Shown here piece after piece: positions 25,746 to 33,705 of a DNA stretch of 37,542 bases. The stretch spans positions 34,288-71,829 of the forward strand of contig WRNB01000001.1 in assembly GCA_009776805.1 (NCBI GenBank). Direction: 5' to 3'. Source of the stretch: Candidatus Bathycorpusculum grumuli. Lineage in GTDB: Archaea > Thermoproteota > Bathyarchaeia > Bathyarchaeales > Bathycorpusculaceae. The stretch's first letter is position 1. Every line of letters starts with the position of its first letter. The position numbers and the translations under genes were made by a program. The notes under the pieces are model-generated. The model was not told where the DNA came from and ran no database searches. It saw only the letters and a list, made by a program, of their open reading frames with translations.

Positions 25746-26151
25746 TTTTACTCTCCTCGTATTTAATCTCCTTTTGACAATTCAAAACCATTTTTTTTAA
25801 GATACATGTCTATAATATAACTATTTTGGCGCAGCGTCATAAAATACTTTGCAGCAGTTCCGAAAATGTGATTTGTTGAGTAGTTTCAGCTCTGTTTTTT
25901 CTTCTAAACGACACAAAAGTCAACTCTCACACACCATTAATAACAATGACAAAATAAATCTAACAAAAAATAAAAACAACAAAAACCACGCAACAATATA
26001 CCAACCAACAGTTAAGAGTACTTAAAAAAACAGTAGCAATCAAAAAATATATAAAAATATATAATAAATAGAGAGAAATTAGGTACACTTAATATTTTAA
26101 AACCAAAAATAACGTTATAGTGTAAAATTAAGTAAATGAATCTCTGAAAAA
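25746..26151. other. intergenic stretch, promoter region of the secreted-protein operon
   Basis: No gene. TATA-like sequence TCTATAATATAAC lies at about 25809. From about 25960 to 26030 the plus strand is A/C-rich low complexity. Confidence 0.4.
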
Positions 26152-26421
26152 CTATAGGCGAGGATCATCTATTTGCTCTTTAAGCTCTTGAAGGGTGTAA
26201 CGGTTAGCGTCGATATCTGAGTGGTAAAATACAAAAAGATCATCAGCAACAAAATATCCTTCGTTAATTTCTATGTCGCGACCGTATTTTTCAAAGTCAA
26301 AATAGTCATACACTGTTAAATTATTACCTAGTTTGCATTGTTCAAGAGCTTTTTTTAAGTCAGAATTAATTTCTTCTATTATGGCGTAGCCGAGTTTTTC
26401 TTCTTTACTTCCCCAAGGCAA
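26152..26421 (-). CDS. small acidic protein, 5' end replaced by a MITE
   Basis: 89 residues, family not recognised. The body (LGYAIIEEINSDLKKALEQC, YDYFDFEKYGRDIEINEGYF, RYTLQELKEQIDDPRL) is protein-like and acidic. The frame's TTG start and first residues MPW lie inside or beside the terminal repeat of the element at 26416-26624. No start with a normal ribosome site is visible. The original N-terminus was probably lost when the element inserted, so the gene may be inactive. Confidence 0.5.
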   Translation of the reverse strand: MPWGSKEEKLGYAIIEEINSDLKKALEQCKLGNNLTVYDYFDFEKYGRDIEINEGYFVADDLFVFYHSDIDANRYTLQELKEQIDDPRL

Positions 26422-26624
26422 CCTCCGAAAACCTCTTAACTAGCATGTACATTATATGCAATAAAGACAAAGCAGGGAAACACGTATGGGCCAACTACAC
26501 TTATTTGGAATACAAACACAACTAGAGACACCCTCCGAAAACCTAATTTTTCCAAAAATTACATGCTAAAAACCGTGCAATTATGTTGCTTGTTTTTCTG
26601 AAATGGGGTTTTAGGAGGTTGCCT
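26416..26624 (+). mobile_element. MITE family 1, composite copy A
   Basis: The left end AGGCAACCTCCGAAAACC (26416-26433) is matched in inverse by GGGTTTTAGGAGGTTGCCT at the right end (to 26624). Inside, a complete ~97-bp unit begins at 26528 (ACACCCTCCGAAAACC) and ends at 26624. It aligns along its whole length with the reverse complement of copy B (33560-33657), sharing for example TTTTCTGAAATGGGGTTTT. It has no coding capacity, so a non-autonomous element is likely. It carries two left ends and one right end. Confidence 0.75.
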
Positions 26625-26685
26625 ATGTGACAAAAGTAAGTTTAACTGTTATCGTTTGTCAGTTTATTTTTTTTCTTTACATATT

Positions 26686-27711
26686 CTATTTTCTAGATGT
26701 AAAAAATAAAACTACCCCGCTAATTACTACAATTACAATTACAACACCTACCCACATAATAACCCCACTCCTTAAATCAAACTCATCACCAACTGACTCA
26801 TCAGCGTCAATGAATGTTTCATTATTTCCACCAGTCAAACCAGTATTACCTCCAAAAAATCCTTCACTACCACTATGTCCCGGAGACCAACCCTGACCAG
26901 TATCAGAAGATTCACCAACACTACCCTCAAGCACATTATCACCCTCATTGCTAGCAGTATTACCAGAAATTACCCCACTCTGCCTATCAAAAACACCCAG
27001 CCAACAATGAACACCACCACCATAACTAGCTGTGTTACCAATAATTTTACCACCTGACATGTTAAAAGTCCCTATACTAAACACCCCACCACCCATTCCT
27101 GCAACATTACCTGAAATCTCACCACCAAACATTCGAAAAACACCTGTATTATCCACACCCCCACCAGAGTTAGCGGTGTTATTACAAATCACACCACCAT
27201 GCATCTCAAAAACACCCGAGTTATCCACGCCACCACCACTCAACGCAATCTCAGGAATTGTAGCAGCATTACCTGAAATTTCGCCACTATACATAAAAAG
27301 TTGACCATTTCCGCTAACACCTATCCCTCGACCAAATGTGCCATCAACATGGGTTATGATTATACCATCAAGCCTCAACACTCCGTCTCCAATAATAATG
27401 GTGTTGGAAGCTTCACTAATTAGTTTGTAAAATCCACTATTTTTGTTGCTTGTTAGGGTAATGTCTCCGTGTTCAATGTTAAGTGTTGATGTTAGGGTGA
27501 TGTCGTTGTCTAGGATTATGGTGATAGGTCTATTGTTGGAAGCGTTTTTTGTGGCGTTTTTGAGTTCATTTTCATTTTTAATATGTGTCGTATTTTCCAT
27601 AGTTTCACTGGAGCCATTTGCAATTGTGTTTGTAGGTAGAGAGGAAATTAAAACTGTGATTATTAGAAAAGTTAATAGAAAAATTTTGAGAGAAGTGTTA
27701 AACTTGTTCAT
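26686..27711 (-). CDS. cell-surface beta-helix (adhesin-like) protein, paralogue of 708-1706
   Basis: 341 residues from the ATG at 27711, with GGTGA 8 bases upstream. The signal segment is LKIFLLTFLIITVLISSLPT. The N-terminal region (residues about 40-100) is Asn/Thr/Ile-rich. It is followed by repeats FEMHGGVICNNTANSGGGV, FRMFGGEISGNVAGMGGGV and FNMSGGKIIGNTASYGGGV, then a Gly-rich linker and an anchor helix VIMWVGVVIVIVVISGVVLF with FTSRK. Same architecture as the left-edge gene: exported, anchored, repeats outside. The sense strand is A/C-rich in the first quarter and G/T-rich after. Confidence 0.8.
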   Translation of the reverse strand: MNKFNTSLKIFLLTFLIITVLISSLPTNTIANGSSETMENTTHIKNENELKNATKNASNNRPITIILDNDITLTSTLNIEHGDITLTSNKNSGFYKLISEASNTIIIGDGVLRLDGIIITHVDGTFGRGIGVSGNGQLFMYSGEISGNAATIPEIALSGGGVDNSGVFEMHGGVICNNTANSGGGVDNTGVFRMFGGEISGNVAGMGGGVFSIGTFNMSGGKIIGNTASYGGGVHCWLGVFDRQSGVISGNTASNEGDNVLEGSVGESSDTGQGWSPGHSGSEGFFGGNTGLTGGNNETFIDADESVGDEFDLRSGVIMWVGVVIVIVVISGVVLFFTSRK

Positions 27712-28351
27712 ATTTGTGGTCACCGTTTATTATATGGCTGTTGTTGAATTAAAAAAGATTGGTTGTTTGAGTGGTTTGTGGTTGTTTTTTGGTTATTATT
27801 CAGGTGGTGGTTAGGAGGGTTAGTGGTTGTTTCAAGTTGTTTGGTGTGGTGTTTTTTGTTTTTATTTTGTGTAAGTAAGATTAGTATTTGTACCTAGAAA
27901 AGATAGCGGGAACTACGGATTAAGTGTATTACAACTTTTCTTTTGACAGAGAAATTAGTGTCATTAGTGTTAGCAATAACTGTTATGTTGATTTTGTTAA
28001 GTTGACAAGTTTTATGGGTTGTTATAAAGTAAGGTGTGGATACAGTTTTTGGGAAGCTATACATAGGGACAAAATATCCCTAGATAGAAATGGTTGGCGA
28101 AAGCTGTAAAATTAGAAAAAACATAAGTTGCATAGTGCAAATCCAAAAAATCAAATTTTTGTCTAGTGCATATTCCAAAAGTATGGAGTGATTTCGAGAG
28201 CAGGGTTTGGAATTAAGTCGGTCGGTGGAATCGCCCATGTTATCACTTTTTTGTTGCTTTCGTTATACTGTGGGTTGATTGTGTTTGTATGAATTACTTT
28301 AAATAATCTTGTATTATCTGGTATTATGTTTCGTGATTTGGAGATGTTTCG
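27712..28351. other. gene-free stretch between the adhesin and the toxin-antitoxin pair
   Basis: No gene recognised. A 61-codon plus-strand frame at 27924-28109 has no ribosome site and no family likeness. A short inverted repeat, AGGGAC...ATCCCT, lies near 28066-28083. The promoter of the toxin-antitoxin pair should lie in the last 100 bases. Confidence 0.4.
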
Positions 28352-28588
28352 ATGGTAAAAAACATTATAGAGTTAGGTGAAGAGGAGAACAGGGTAATTA
28401 ACATCGTTAAGGCAAAGTATGGGTTTAAGGATAAGAGTCAAGCTTTACGTGTTATTATCAAACACTATGGGGAATCAGAGCTTGAACCCCAGTTAAGACC
28501 CGAATTTATAGCAGAAATCGAGGAGACTGTTAAAAAGGGTAAGTTTGTTAAAGTTGATGATTTCGAGGCAGAATATGGGTTAAAGTGA
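28352..28588 (+). CDS. RelB/DUF2683-like antitoxin
   Basis: 78 residues. The N-terminal half (KNIIELGEEENRVINIVKAK then YGFKDKSQALRVIIKHYGES) has the ribbon-helix-helix-like pattern of archaeal antitoxins. The C-terminal half (FIAEIEETVKKGKFVKVDDF) is the expected toxin-wrapping region. GGAG is 8 bases before the ATG. The gene lies 7 bases before a RelE-like gene, the standard type II order, and probably represses its own promoter. Confidence 0.75.
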   Translation: MVKNIIELGEEENRVINIVKAKYGFKDKSQALRVIIKHYGESELEPQLRPEFIAEIEETVKKGKFVKVDDFEAEYGLK

Positions 28589-28595
28589 CGGTTGT

Positions 28596-28856
28596 TTGTA
28601 TAGTCTTGAGATTGAGGAACAGGTTTCTAAAACTTTTCATAAGCTTTTAAAAAGAGATCGTGTTCAGTTAGAGGCTATAAACAAGAAAATACGTCAAATT
28701 CTGGTTGATCCGTATCAATTTAAACCTTTAAAACATCCATTGGATGGTTTTCGCAGAACACACATTAATTCTTTTGTTCTCATATATTGTGTAGTAGAAA
28801 AGTCATCAACTGTTCAAATTGTGCAATACACCCACCATGATAAAGCATACGTTTAA
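28596..28856 (+). CDS. RelE/ParE-type toxin
   Basis: 86 residues from a TTG at 28596; no ATG or GTG fits. It begins YSLEIEEQVSKTFHKLLKRD and ends VLIYCVVEKSSTVQIVQYTH then HDKAYV. The central GFRRTHINSFVLIYCVVE is the family core with basic residues (LKHPLDGFRRTHIN) used for mRNA cleavage on the ribosome. Directly follows the antitoxin gene. Looks intact. Confidence 0.78.
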   Translation: MYSLEIEEQVSKTFHKLLKRDRVQLEAINKKIRQILVDPYQFKPLKHPLDGFRRTHINSFVLIYCVVEKSSTVQIVQYTHHDKAYV

Positions 28857-28869
28857 ACTATCTGCTCAT

Positions 28870-29178
28870 TTTTGTCTCTAGTATCCCACACACGAGAAAC
28901 GCACGAAAAAACAGTCACCACCAAACACCAACCAATAAACCCAAAAAACACAAACAAAAAAACTAAAAAGACAAAACCTGCCCCAAATACCCACCAAGAT
29001 TACAACAAAAACAAAACAACACCAACACAAACAAACACAAAAAACTCAAAAACAACCAACAAAACACACCCAAAATACAAAACACACCACAACCCAACAC
29101 CCAACAACAATCCACCCTAAAAACAACAACCAACCACCAACAAAAACACTCAACACACCAACAACCCTAACAACCAAA
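28870..29178. other. A/C-rich low-complexity block
   Basis: The plus strand is almost only A and C for about 300 bases. Frames in it are Thr/Asn/Lys/Pro (plus) or Val/Gly/Phe/Trp (minus) and not genes. It directly replaces the C-terminal coding part of the ISAs1-like transposase, on that gene's G/T-rich sense strand. Confidence 0.6.
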
Positions 29179-29179
29179 A

Positions 29180-29890
29180 CAACCTCGCTTGCATTTAATG
29201 GTAAGCTGCTGATGAAGTAGCGTTTTTCTTTGGTGGTTGCTCCATTTTTAGATGTTGTGGTGCGTTGTACCATAACTATGGATCGTAAATCCTTCCATTT
29301 GTTTTTTTGTGTTAAGGTTTTTATTTTGGTGCTTTGCCAATACTTCCTAATCTCCAGCCTCGAGCTTTTTCTTCGGTTTTGTGGTATGCGCGTTTTGTTA
29401 GAAATTGTGGGTTTGAAAACAGTGTTTGTACAGCTTTATGGAAATGTTTGTGATTAGTCTTCAAAGTTAAAGCGTATTGTCCGTCTTTTTTGCGAATTAG
29501 TGAAACGATGTTTCGTTGGGTTGTCATGGCGTCAGTGGTAATTATGTAATTTTTTATATTAAAACGGTTAATTAAATTTGGTATGGCAGTTATTTTTTTT
29601 GATTTATTTTTGGTAAGTTTTTGGCATAAACTAAAACTGTTTTCGTTTATCATGTCAACAATGTGGTTTGGGGTTTGTGTTGGGGTTTGTGTTCCGCATT
29701 GAGTTTTGTCGTCTTTGTTTAAAGGTTTTAAGAGTTTTTCTTCTTCGCCACTATTTAGGAGTTTGTTGAATTCTTTTTGTAGGTTGTCAAAATATTTTTT
29801 TATTATGGTAAGGTGCGTTTGGTGGTTTGGGGTTTGTGTTGGGGTGAGTTTTTGTAGAGTTTGTTTGTGTTTTTTTGTGAAGTATTTCAT
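29180..29890 (-). pseudogene. ISAs1-like DDE transposase remnant
   Basis: The first frame (29321-29890, 189 codons) contains DDKTQCGT, corresponding to the IDGKTLRG motif, then KKITAIPNLINRFNIKNYII and TTDAMTTQRNIVSLIRKKDG with the second catalytic Asp. The order and spacing match ISAs1 transposases. It leaves frame at ARGWRLG. The correct continuation LEIRKYWQSTKIKTL then LRSIVMVQRTTTSKNGATTK and KRYFISSLPLNASE is in another frame (from about 29375 down to 29185). The C-terminus, with the Glu-containing end, is missing and the low-complexity block begins. The first Asp context is also altered (IDGKT to KDDKT). Inactive. Confidence 0.75.
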
Positions 29891-30168
29891 TTTTTTGAAG
29901 TTGTTTGTGTTGTCTGTGGTGGTGATTAGTGTTATTGTTATAGTTTGTTTTGTTTGTGTTTTGTTTTTTCTTGTTGGTGTGTGTTGGTGATTGTTTTGTT
30001 GTGTTTTGTGTGTTTTGTGTGTTTTGCGTGTGATGTATTTGTGTTGATTGTTTATGAATTATTTGTTATCTTATATGTTGAGCAATTGTATTTGATGAAT
30101 AATGTGGGTTTATTTGTGTTTTTTGTGTTTGTTGTTTGTTGGGGTTTTTGTTGTTTGTAAACGATTTG
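29891..30168. other. G/T-rich block upstream of the ISAs1-like remnant
   Basis: The plus strand is nearly all G and T. On the transposase sense strand this is A/C-rich and may be its decayed N-terminal region. No gene can be read. Confidence 0.5.
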
Positions 30169-30365
30169 TTTAACTTTCATACGTTCTACGTGGTCTTTCC
30201 ACTTTTTTATTGAAATCAATTTTTTTGATTCAGCCGATAGTAACATCGCTATTTGCATGTAGAGACTGTGTCAAATTATTATAGGTGTTCTCAAAATCAG
30301 CTATCCGTTCAGGATTGTTTAACATCCAATAGAAATCAAAACTTTCTTCAACTGAACTAACACAC
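30169..30365 (-). pseudogene. fragment of an unrecognised protein, frameshifted
   Basis: The minus strand reads SSVEESFDFYWMLNNPERIA then DFENTYNNLTQSLHANSDV. After a frame change it continues as AMLLSAESKKLISIKKWKDH and VERMKV. Both parts have strong protein character (helical, amphipathic) and join naturally at HANSDV/AM. I do not recognise the family. No start or stop of the parent gene is present. Confidence 0.45.
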
Positions 30366-30435
30366 AAAAGTAACTTGCAACAAAGAAAGATTTAGATATT
30401 GTTGAGTTGTATGTGAGCTGATAAGTGGGATTTCA

Positions 30436-30645
30436 ATGGATAAAAACCAAAATGAAAAGAAAAATTTGCGTGAAGATACATATGTTGCCACAGGGTTATG
30501 TTTAGGACTTGGTATTGGTGCGGCTTTTGGTGTGCTTTTTGATAATTTAGCGATAGGAATAGGTATGGGTATGTGCATAGGTGTCGCTATTGGTTCTTTT
30601 ATAAAGCAAAAGAAAAAGGATGATAATAAGGGAAACAATAACTGA
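30436..30645 (+). CDS. small glycine-zipper membrane protein
   Basis: 69 residues. Two Gly-rich membrane helices, ATGLCLGLGIGAAFGVLF and LAIGIGMGMCIGVAIGSF, are separated by a DN turn and flanked by charged ends (MDKNQNEKKNLRED and KQKKKDDNKGNNN). The GxGxG spacing is that of glycine-zipper proteins that pack tightly or oligomerise in the membrane. AAGTGGGA is a weak ribosome site. It is the only gene between two decayed regions that looks intact. Role unknown. Confidence 0.65.
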   Translation: MDKNQNEKKNLREDTYVATGLCLGLGIGAAFGVLFDNLAIGIGMGMCIGVAIGSFIKQKKKDDNKGNNN

Positions 30646-30705
30646 AAATAGTAATGTGTCAAAAAGTTAACCGATTAGCAGACAGCAGCAAATTTTTCAT
30701 GATTA

Positions 30706-31013
30706 GATTTGGTTGAAGAAATCGGTTCAGGGATGGGCGGATTTTAGCGGTTTACGTGCCGGATAATTTTGAGTTAGATGATTATTTTATGCGTGTTACC
30801 TTTAGGTTTGAAAATATCGCATCAGATGATGTGATAAGTGATGTGATAAGTGATGTGATAAGTAAAGAGAATCTGGTTTTTGAGGTAATTAGGGCAAATT
30901 TGAAGATTACAAAACCGCAAATTGCAAAAGAAACAGGAATTCCATTAGGCAGTATTGATCGTATAATTAAAGCCTTAAACGAGCAAGGGGAGGTTAAAAG
31001 GGAAAACTGCTAA
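30706..31013 (+). pseudogene. C-terminal fragment of an AlbA_2/ATPase-type regulator
   Basis: DLVEEIGSGMG (from 30706), then a frame change to RILAVYVPDNFELDDYFMRV and TFRFENIA, is the end of the ATPase-like domain found in this family (NLVEEIGSGIxRI). Three copies of the 12-base unit GATGTGATAAGT (30828-30863) encode a VISD linker. A winged-helix DNA-binding tail follows (NLVFEVIRANLKITKPQIAK, GSIDRIIKALNEQGEVKRE). The parent's N-terminal ~350 residues are absent. It is a relative of the intact gene at 33706-35049. Confidence 0.65.
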
Positions 31014-31177
31014 CAAAAGCGGAACTTGGGAACTTGGGCTAAAACTTGTGATTTAGCGTCTTGTTGTTCTTAATACGAGATACGCGAACTGACAAAACAT
31101 TGTTGCTTCGACAAACATCATTTCTCATCATTCCGATTTTTCATATCGTCTGCTTCAATTCTATATTTGTCTTTTAT

Positions 31178-31429
31178 TCACTTTTCAATATCCTTAGTTG
31201 ACGGCAACGCATCTGCCAACTCTTGCGGTACAAAATCAGAAAGCCTATACTCACTCACATCAATAGGTTTGTGTATATCACGCAACGTGTATTCTGCGGT
31301 CAACTTGTCTCGCTCTTTACAGAGCAAAATACCAATCGATGAATTATCGGATTTATGCTTGAGCATATCATCAACCGCTGAAAGATAAAAATTCAACTTC
31401 CCTATGTTATGTAAAGCTTCACATAACAT
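31178..31429 (-). pseudogene. DUF1016 (YhcG-type) C-terminal fragment, subtype 1
   Basis: 83 codons: HNIGKLNFYLSAVDDMLKHK, SSIGILLCKERDKLTAEYTL, RDIHKPIDVSEYRLSDFVPQ. This is the end of the PD-(D/E)XK-like nuclease domain of DUF1016 proteins, after the catalytic region. The fragment begins abruptly at the palindrome 31401-31432, where it faces another DUF1016 fragment. The original N-terminal ~250 residues are missing. The apparent ATG is made by the palindrome. Confidence 0.7.
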
Positions 31430-31432
31430 AGG
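31401..31432. repeat. 32-bp near-perfect palindrome at the junction of two DUF1016 fragments
   Basis: CCTATGTTATGT (31401-31412) and ACATAACATAGG (31421-31432) are exact reverse complements. The 8-base centre AAAGCTTC differs from its own complement at only two positions. CATAACATAGG encodes the HNIG residues of each fragment, read in opposite directions. Confidence 0.8.
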
Positions 31433-31700
31433 TCAGATTGATTTCTACGTTAGATATTTCGAAGATAAAGTAAAATTGCCAGAGGACAATCTAACAATTG
31501 GGATTATTTTCTGTGCAGATAAAAATGATACGATGGTAAAATATTCGGTGTTGTCTGTTAATGAGAAATTATTCGCTTCAAAGTACATGTTTTATCTGCC
31601 GACAGAGGAAGAACTAAAACGTGAGTTAGAGCGTGAACGTGAGCTTATTGAGCGGCAAGCTGATTTGAATACAGTTAAGGCTGATGGTATAGCACATTGA
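31404..31700 (+). pseudogene. DUF1016 (YhcG-type) C-terminal fragment, subtype 2
   Basis: 98 codons: SHNIGQIDFYVRYFEDKVKL, EDNLTIGIIFCADKNDTMVK, FASKYMFYLPTEEELKRELE. This is the C-terminal end of a different DUF1016 subgroup from the facing minus-strand fragment. Natural DUF1016 C-termini end shortly after the EELKRELE helix, so only the N-terminal part is lost. The tail (LNTVKADGIAH) may be altered. Confidence 0.7.
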
Positions 31701-31743
31701 TTTTTTATAGGCGATTGCTATAGTGTAATCACGTGATAATGTC

Positions 31744-32662
31744 TTGGCTAAACCGATATCAAACGACAAACGAGCCGCCATCGTCAAACATATGCAAAAA
31801 GGAAAAAACACAAAAGAAATAGCAGAATGGCTACTCGTCAGCACACGAACAGTAGAACGCATCTGGCAAAAATACAAAAAACAAGGCTACTACGAACCCG
31901 AACCACTAAACTGCGGACGAAAACCCCTAGTCAACACAACAACCATGGACAAAGTAGTAGAAAAAATCCAAGAACAACCAGACATAACACTCCAAGAACT
32001 AATAGACACATTCAAGTTACCCATAAGTCAATCTGCCCTCTGCAGACGCCTACGCAAACTGGGACTAACTTTTGAAAAAAGAATCTCCATCCAAACAAAC
32101 AAAAAACTCCAAAAGTAATAGAAGCACGCACAACCTATCGTAAAACACAACAAGAACTAAACACTTCAACCACTTATTGGCTTGATGAAAGCAGTGCTAA
32201 TTGTGGCATGACACGTCTTTATGGTAGGTCTTTTTCGCATGAACGTGTGGATGATTATGTGTCTGATGTGCGTTTTGAGTGTATTTCAATTGTTGGTGTG
32301 TTGGGTTTAGAGGGGGTTGTGGCTTTTTTGTTGTTTAAGGGTTCTTTGAATGGTTGGTTGTTTGGTGAGTATGTAAAGTATTGTCTTGTGTCAGTTATGA
32401 AGTGTGGTGAGTGTTGGTTTTGGGTAATTTTTCGGTTTATAAGGTTAGGGGTGTGTTGGATTATTTGGTTTTGTTGGGTGTGAAAATTGTGTTTTTGGTT
32501 GTGTATTTTTCTGATTTTTATCCTGTAGTGTTTGTTTGGTCAAAAATTAAGGTGTATTTGTGTAAGGTGGAGGTTAGAGCTGTTGTTGTTTCAGAAGTAT
32601 TAGTTACGATAACTGGTGCTGATGTTGAAGGTTGGGTTAAACACTGTGGTTATCGACTATGA
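31744..32662 (+). pseudogene. IS630-like transposase, broken into three frames with catalytic residues lost
   Basis: Frame 1 (31744-32118) is the helix-turn-helix part (IAEWLLVSTRTVERIWQKYK, ITLQELIDTFKLPISQSALC then RRLRKLG). After an A6 run at 32101-32106 the product moves to the -1 frame: PKVIEARTTYRKTQQELN, YWLDESSANCGMTRLYGRSF, where the first Asp/Glu (LDES) is kept. Near 32408 it changes frame again: VLGNFSVYKVRGVLDYLVLL, YFSDFYPVVFVWSKIKV. The usual V-D-N-x-x-x-H becomes VLGNFSVY, and PPYSPDLNPIE becomes VVYFSDFYPVV. Decayed and inactive. Confidence 0.75.
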
Positions 32663-32687
32663 AAAGTCAAACTGCTATGGCATGTTA

Positions 32688-32909
32688 TTATTCAAGATCC
32701 TTTTCGGTATGTTTGCGTTCTAAAAATTTATCAACTGACATTTGTGGATAAGCAGATAGTGAGCCGCGTAATTTGTTGATGTAGTCTATTTCTTGTATTG
32801 GTATGAGGTGAATTTCGCCGTTAGTTTGTTGTACTTTTATTTTTTCGGTTTTGATTAATTTGGATAAGGCTTTAGGTAAGGTTTTTGTGTTTAGTACAGT
32901 TTCAGTCAT
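32688..32909 (-). CDS. small antitoxin-like protein
   Basis: 73 residues from the ATG at 32909, chosen because GGTGA lies 6 bases upstream. It reads TETVLNTKTLPKALSKLIKT, EKIKVQQTNGEIHLIPIQEI and ends MSVDKFLERKHTEKDLE. It looks like the small prokaryotic antitoxins that begin with a VLNTKTLPEVL-type segment, followed by a beta hairpin and a short acidic tail. No toxin gene is adjacent (DNA on both sides is decayed), so it may be an orphan. Assignment moderate. Confidence 0.5.
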   Translation of the reverse strand: MTETVLNTKTLPKALSKLIKTEKIKVQQTNGEIHLIPIQEIDYINKLRGSLSAYPQMSVDKFLERKHTEKDLE

Positions 32910-33050
32910 GGCAATCACCATTTTTAAACAGGGACTATTTGGGTTTAGCATATTTAACGGCATCATTATATTATAACCCGTTAATCTCTACAGTATTTAT
33001 GTTGTCAAATGTAGCGTATATATATAGCTCTGTAAAGGTCAGAAACAAAT

Positions 33051-33295
33051 GTTGTAACCTGAATTTCCCGGAATATTTTAACCTGCATTTTAAAAAGTGT
33101 ATAATAGAGTTCTTTTTTCAAAAATAACCGTTTATCGTCAGTATCGTTGTTAGTGTGTGGGTTAAAATAGTTTAATCTATTGAAGTTGATGAAAATTGTG
33201 TAAAGTTTATTTTGTGCCCTATTTCAGAAATCGGGTGTGTTATGGGTTTTTTCATTTTGTAGGTTAAAATTTACACTGGAGTTCAGGTTGTAAAC
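33051..33295 (+). mobile_element. MITE family 2 (TGTAACCTGAA ends), 245 bp
   Basis: Left end: GTTGTAACCTGAATTTCCCG then AATATTTTAACCTGC. The reverse complement of the right end reads GTTTACAACCTGAACTCCAG then TAAATTTTAACCTAC. These are imperfect inverted repeats of about 45 bases. The interior has no ORF. The right end abuts the DUF1016 fragment at NLKSIRKFY. A solo end exists at 22852-22888. Confidence 0.65.
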
Positions 33296-33559
33296 TTGAA
33301 AAGTATAAGAAAATTTTATCAAGTCTACTCACCATCAATCCAACAAACAGGGTCTGCTCAAATTCAAAAAGGGCAGACGCTATCTGCCCAATTCAAACTA
33401 ACTTGGTCACATTACCAACTTTTAATGCGAATTGAAAATGATGATGTCCGCCATTTCTACGAGCTTGAAACTGTGAGCCAACAATGATCAGTTAGATAAC
33501 TACAACGCCAACTGGTAGTTCGCTTTATGAGCGATTAGCCCTTTCCCGTGACAAGGATA
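33296..33559 (+). pseudogene. DUF1016 (YhcG-type) N-terminal-domain fragment between two MITEs
   Basis: SIRKFYQVYSPSIQQTGSAQ, FKLTWSHYQLLMRIENDDVR and HFYELETVSQQ are the conserved N-terminal DUF1016 motifs (MRQFY..., LSWSHY..LMRIEN...RxFYE). The Trp of NNWS is replaced by TGA. A second stop, TAA, stands where Glu is expected (SVRELQRQL). After a frameshift SSLYERLALSRDKD follows and is cut by MITE copy B at 33560. Upstream it begins exactly at the right end of MITE family 2. Inactive. Confidence 0.75.
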
Positions 33560-33657
33560 AGGCAGCCTCCGAAAACCCCATTTCAGAAAACTATGCATAG
33601 TTACACTGTTTTTGGTATGTGATTTTTGGGAAAAATATGGTTTTTCGGAGGTCGCCT
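33560..33657 (-). mobile_element. MITE family 1, copy B (98 bp)
   Basis: The left end AGGCAGCCTCCGAAAACC and the right end GGTTTTTCGGAGGTCGCCT are inverted repeats. The reverse complement aligns along its whole length with 26528-26624. Both flanks show ATA, a possible 3-base target duplication. It interrupts the DUF1016 fragment. Confidence 0.78.
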
Positions 33658-33705
33658 ATATCGCTAATTATACAATGAGCATGGGTATTAGGTTGTTTGT
33701 TTTTA

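Noticed and set aside
27924-28109. 61-codon plus-strand frame
   Set aside because: No ribosome site or recognisable family; treated as non-coding.
28872-29120. 82-codon Thr/Asn/Lys/Pro frame
   Set aside because: Translation of an A/C-only block, no start signal.
32101-32118. Functional programmed -1 frameshift in the IS630 gene
   Set aside because: A second frame break and lost catalytic residues show the gene is dead, whatever the ancestral mechanism.
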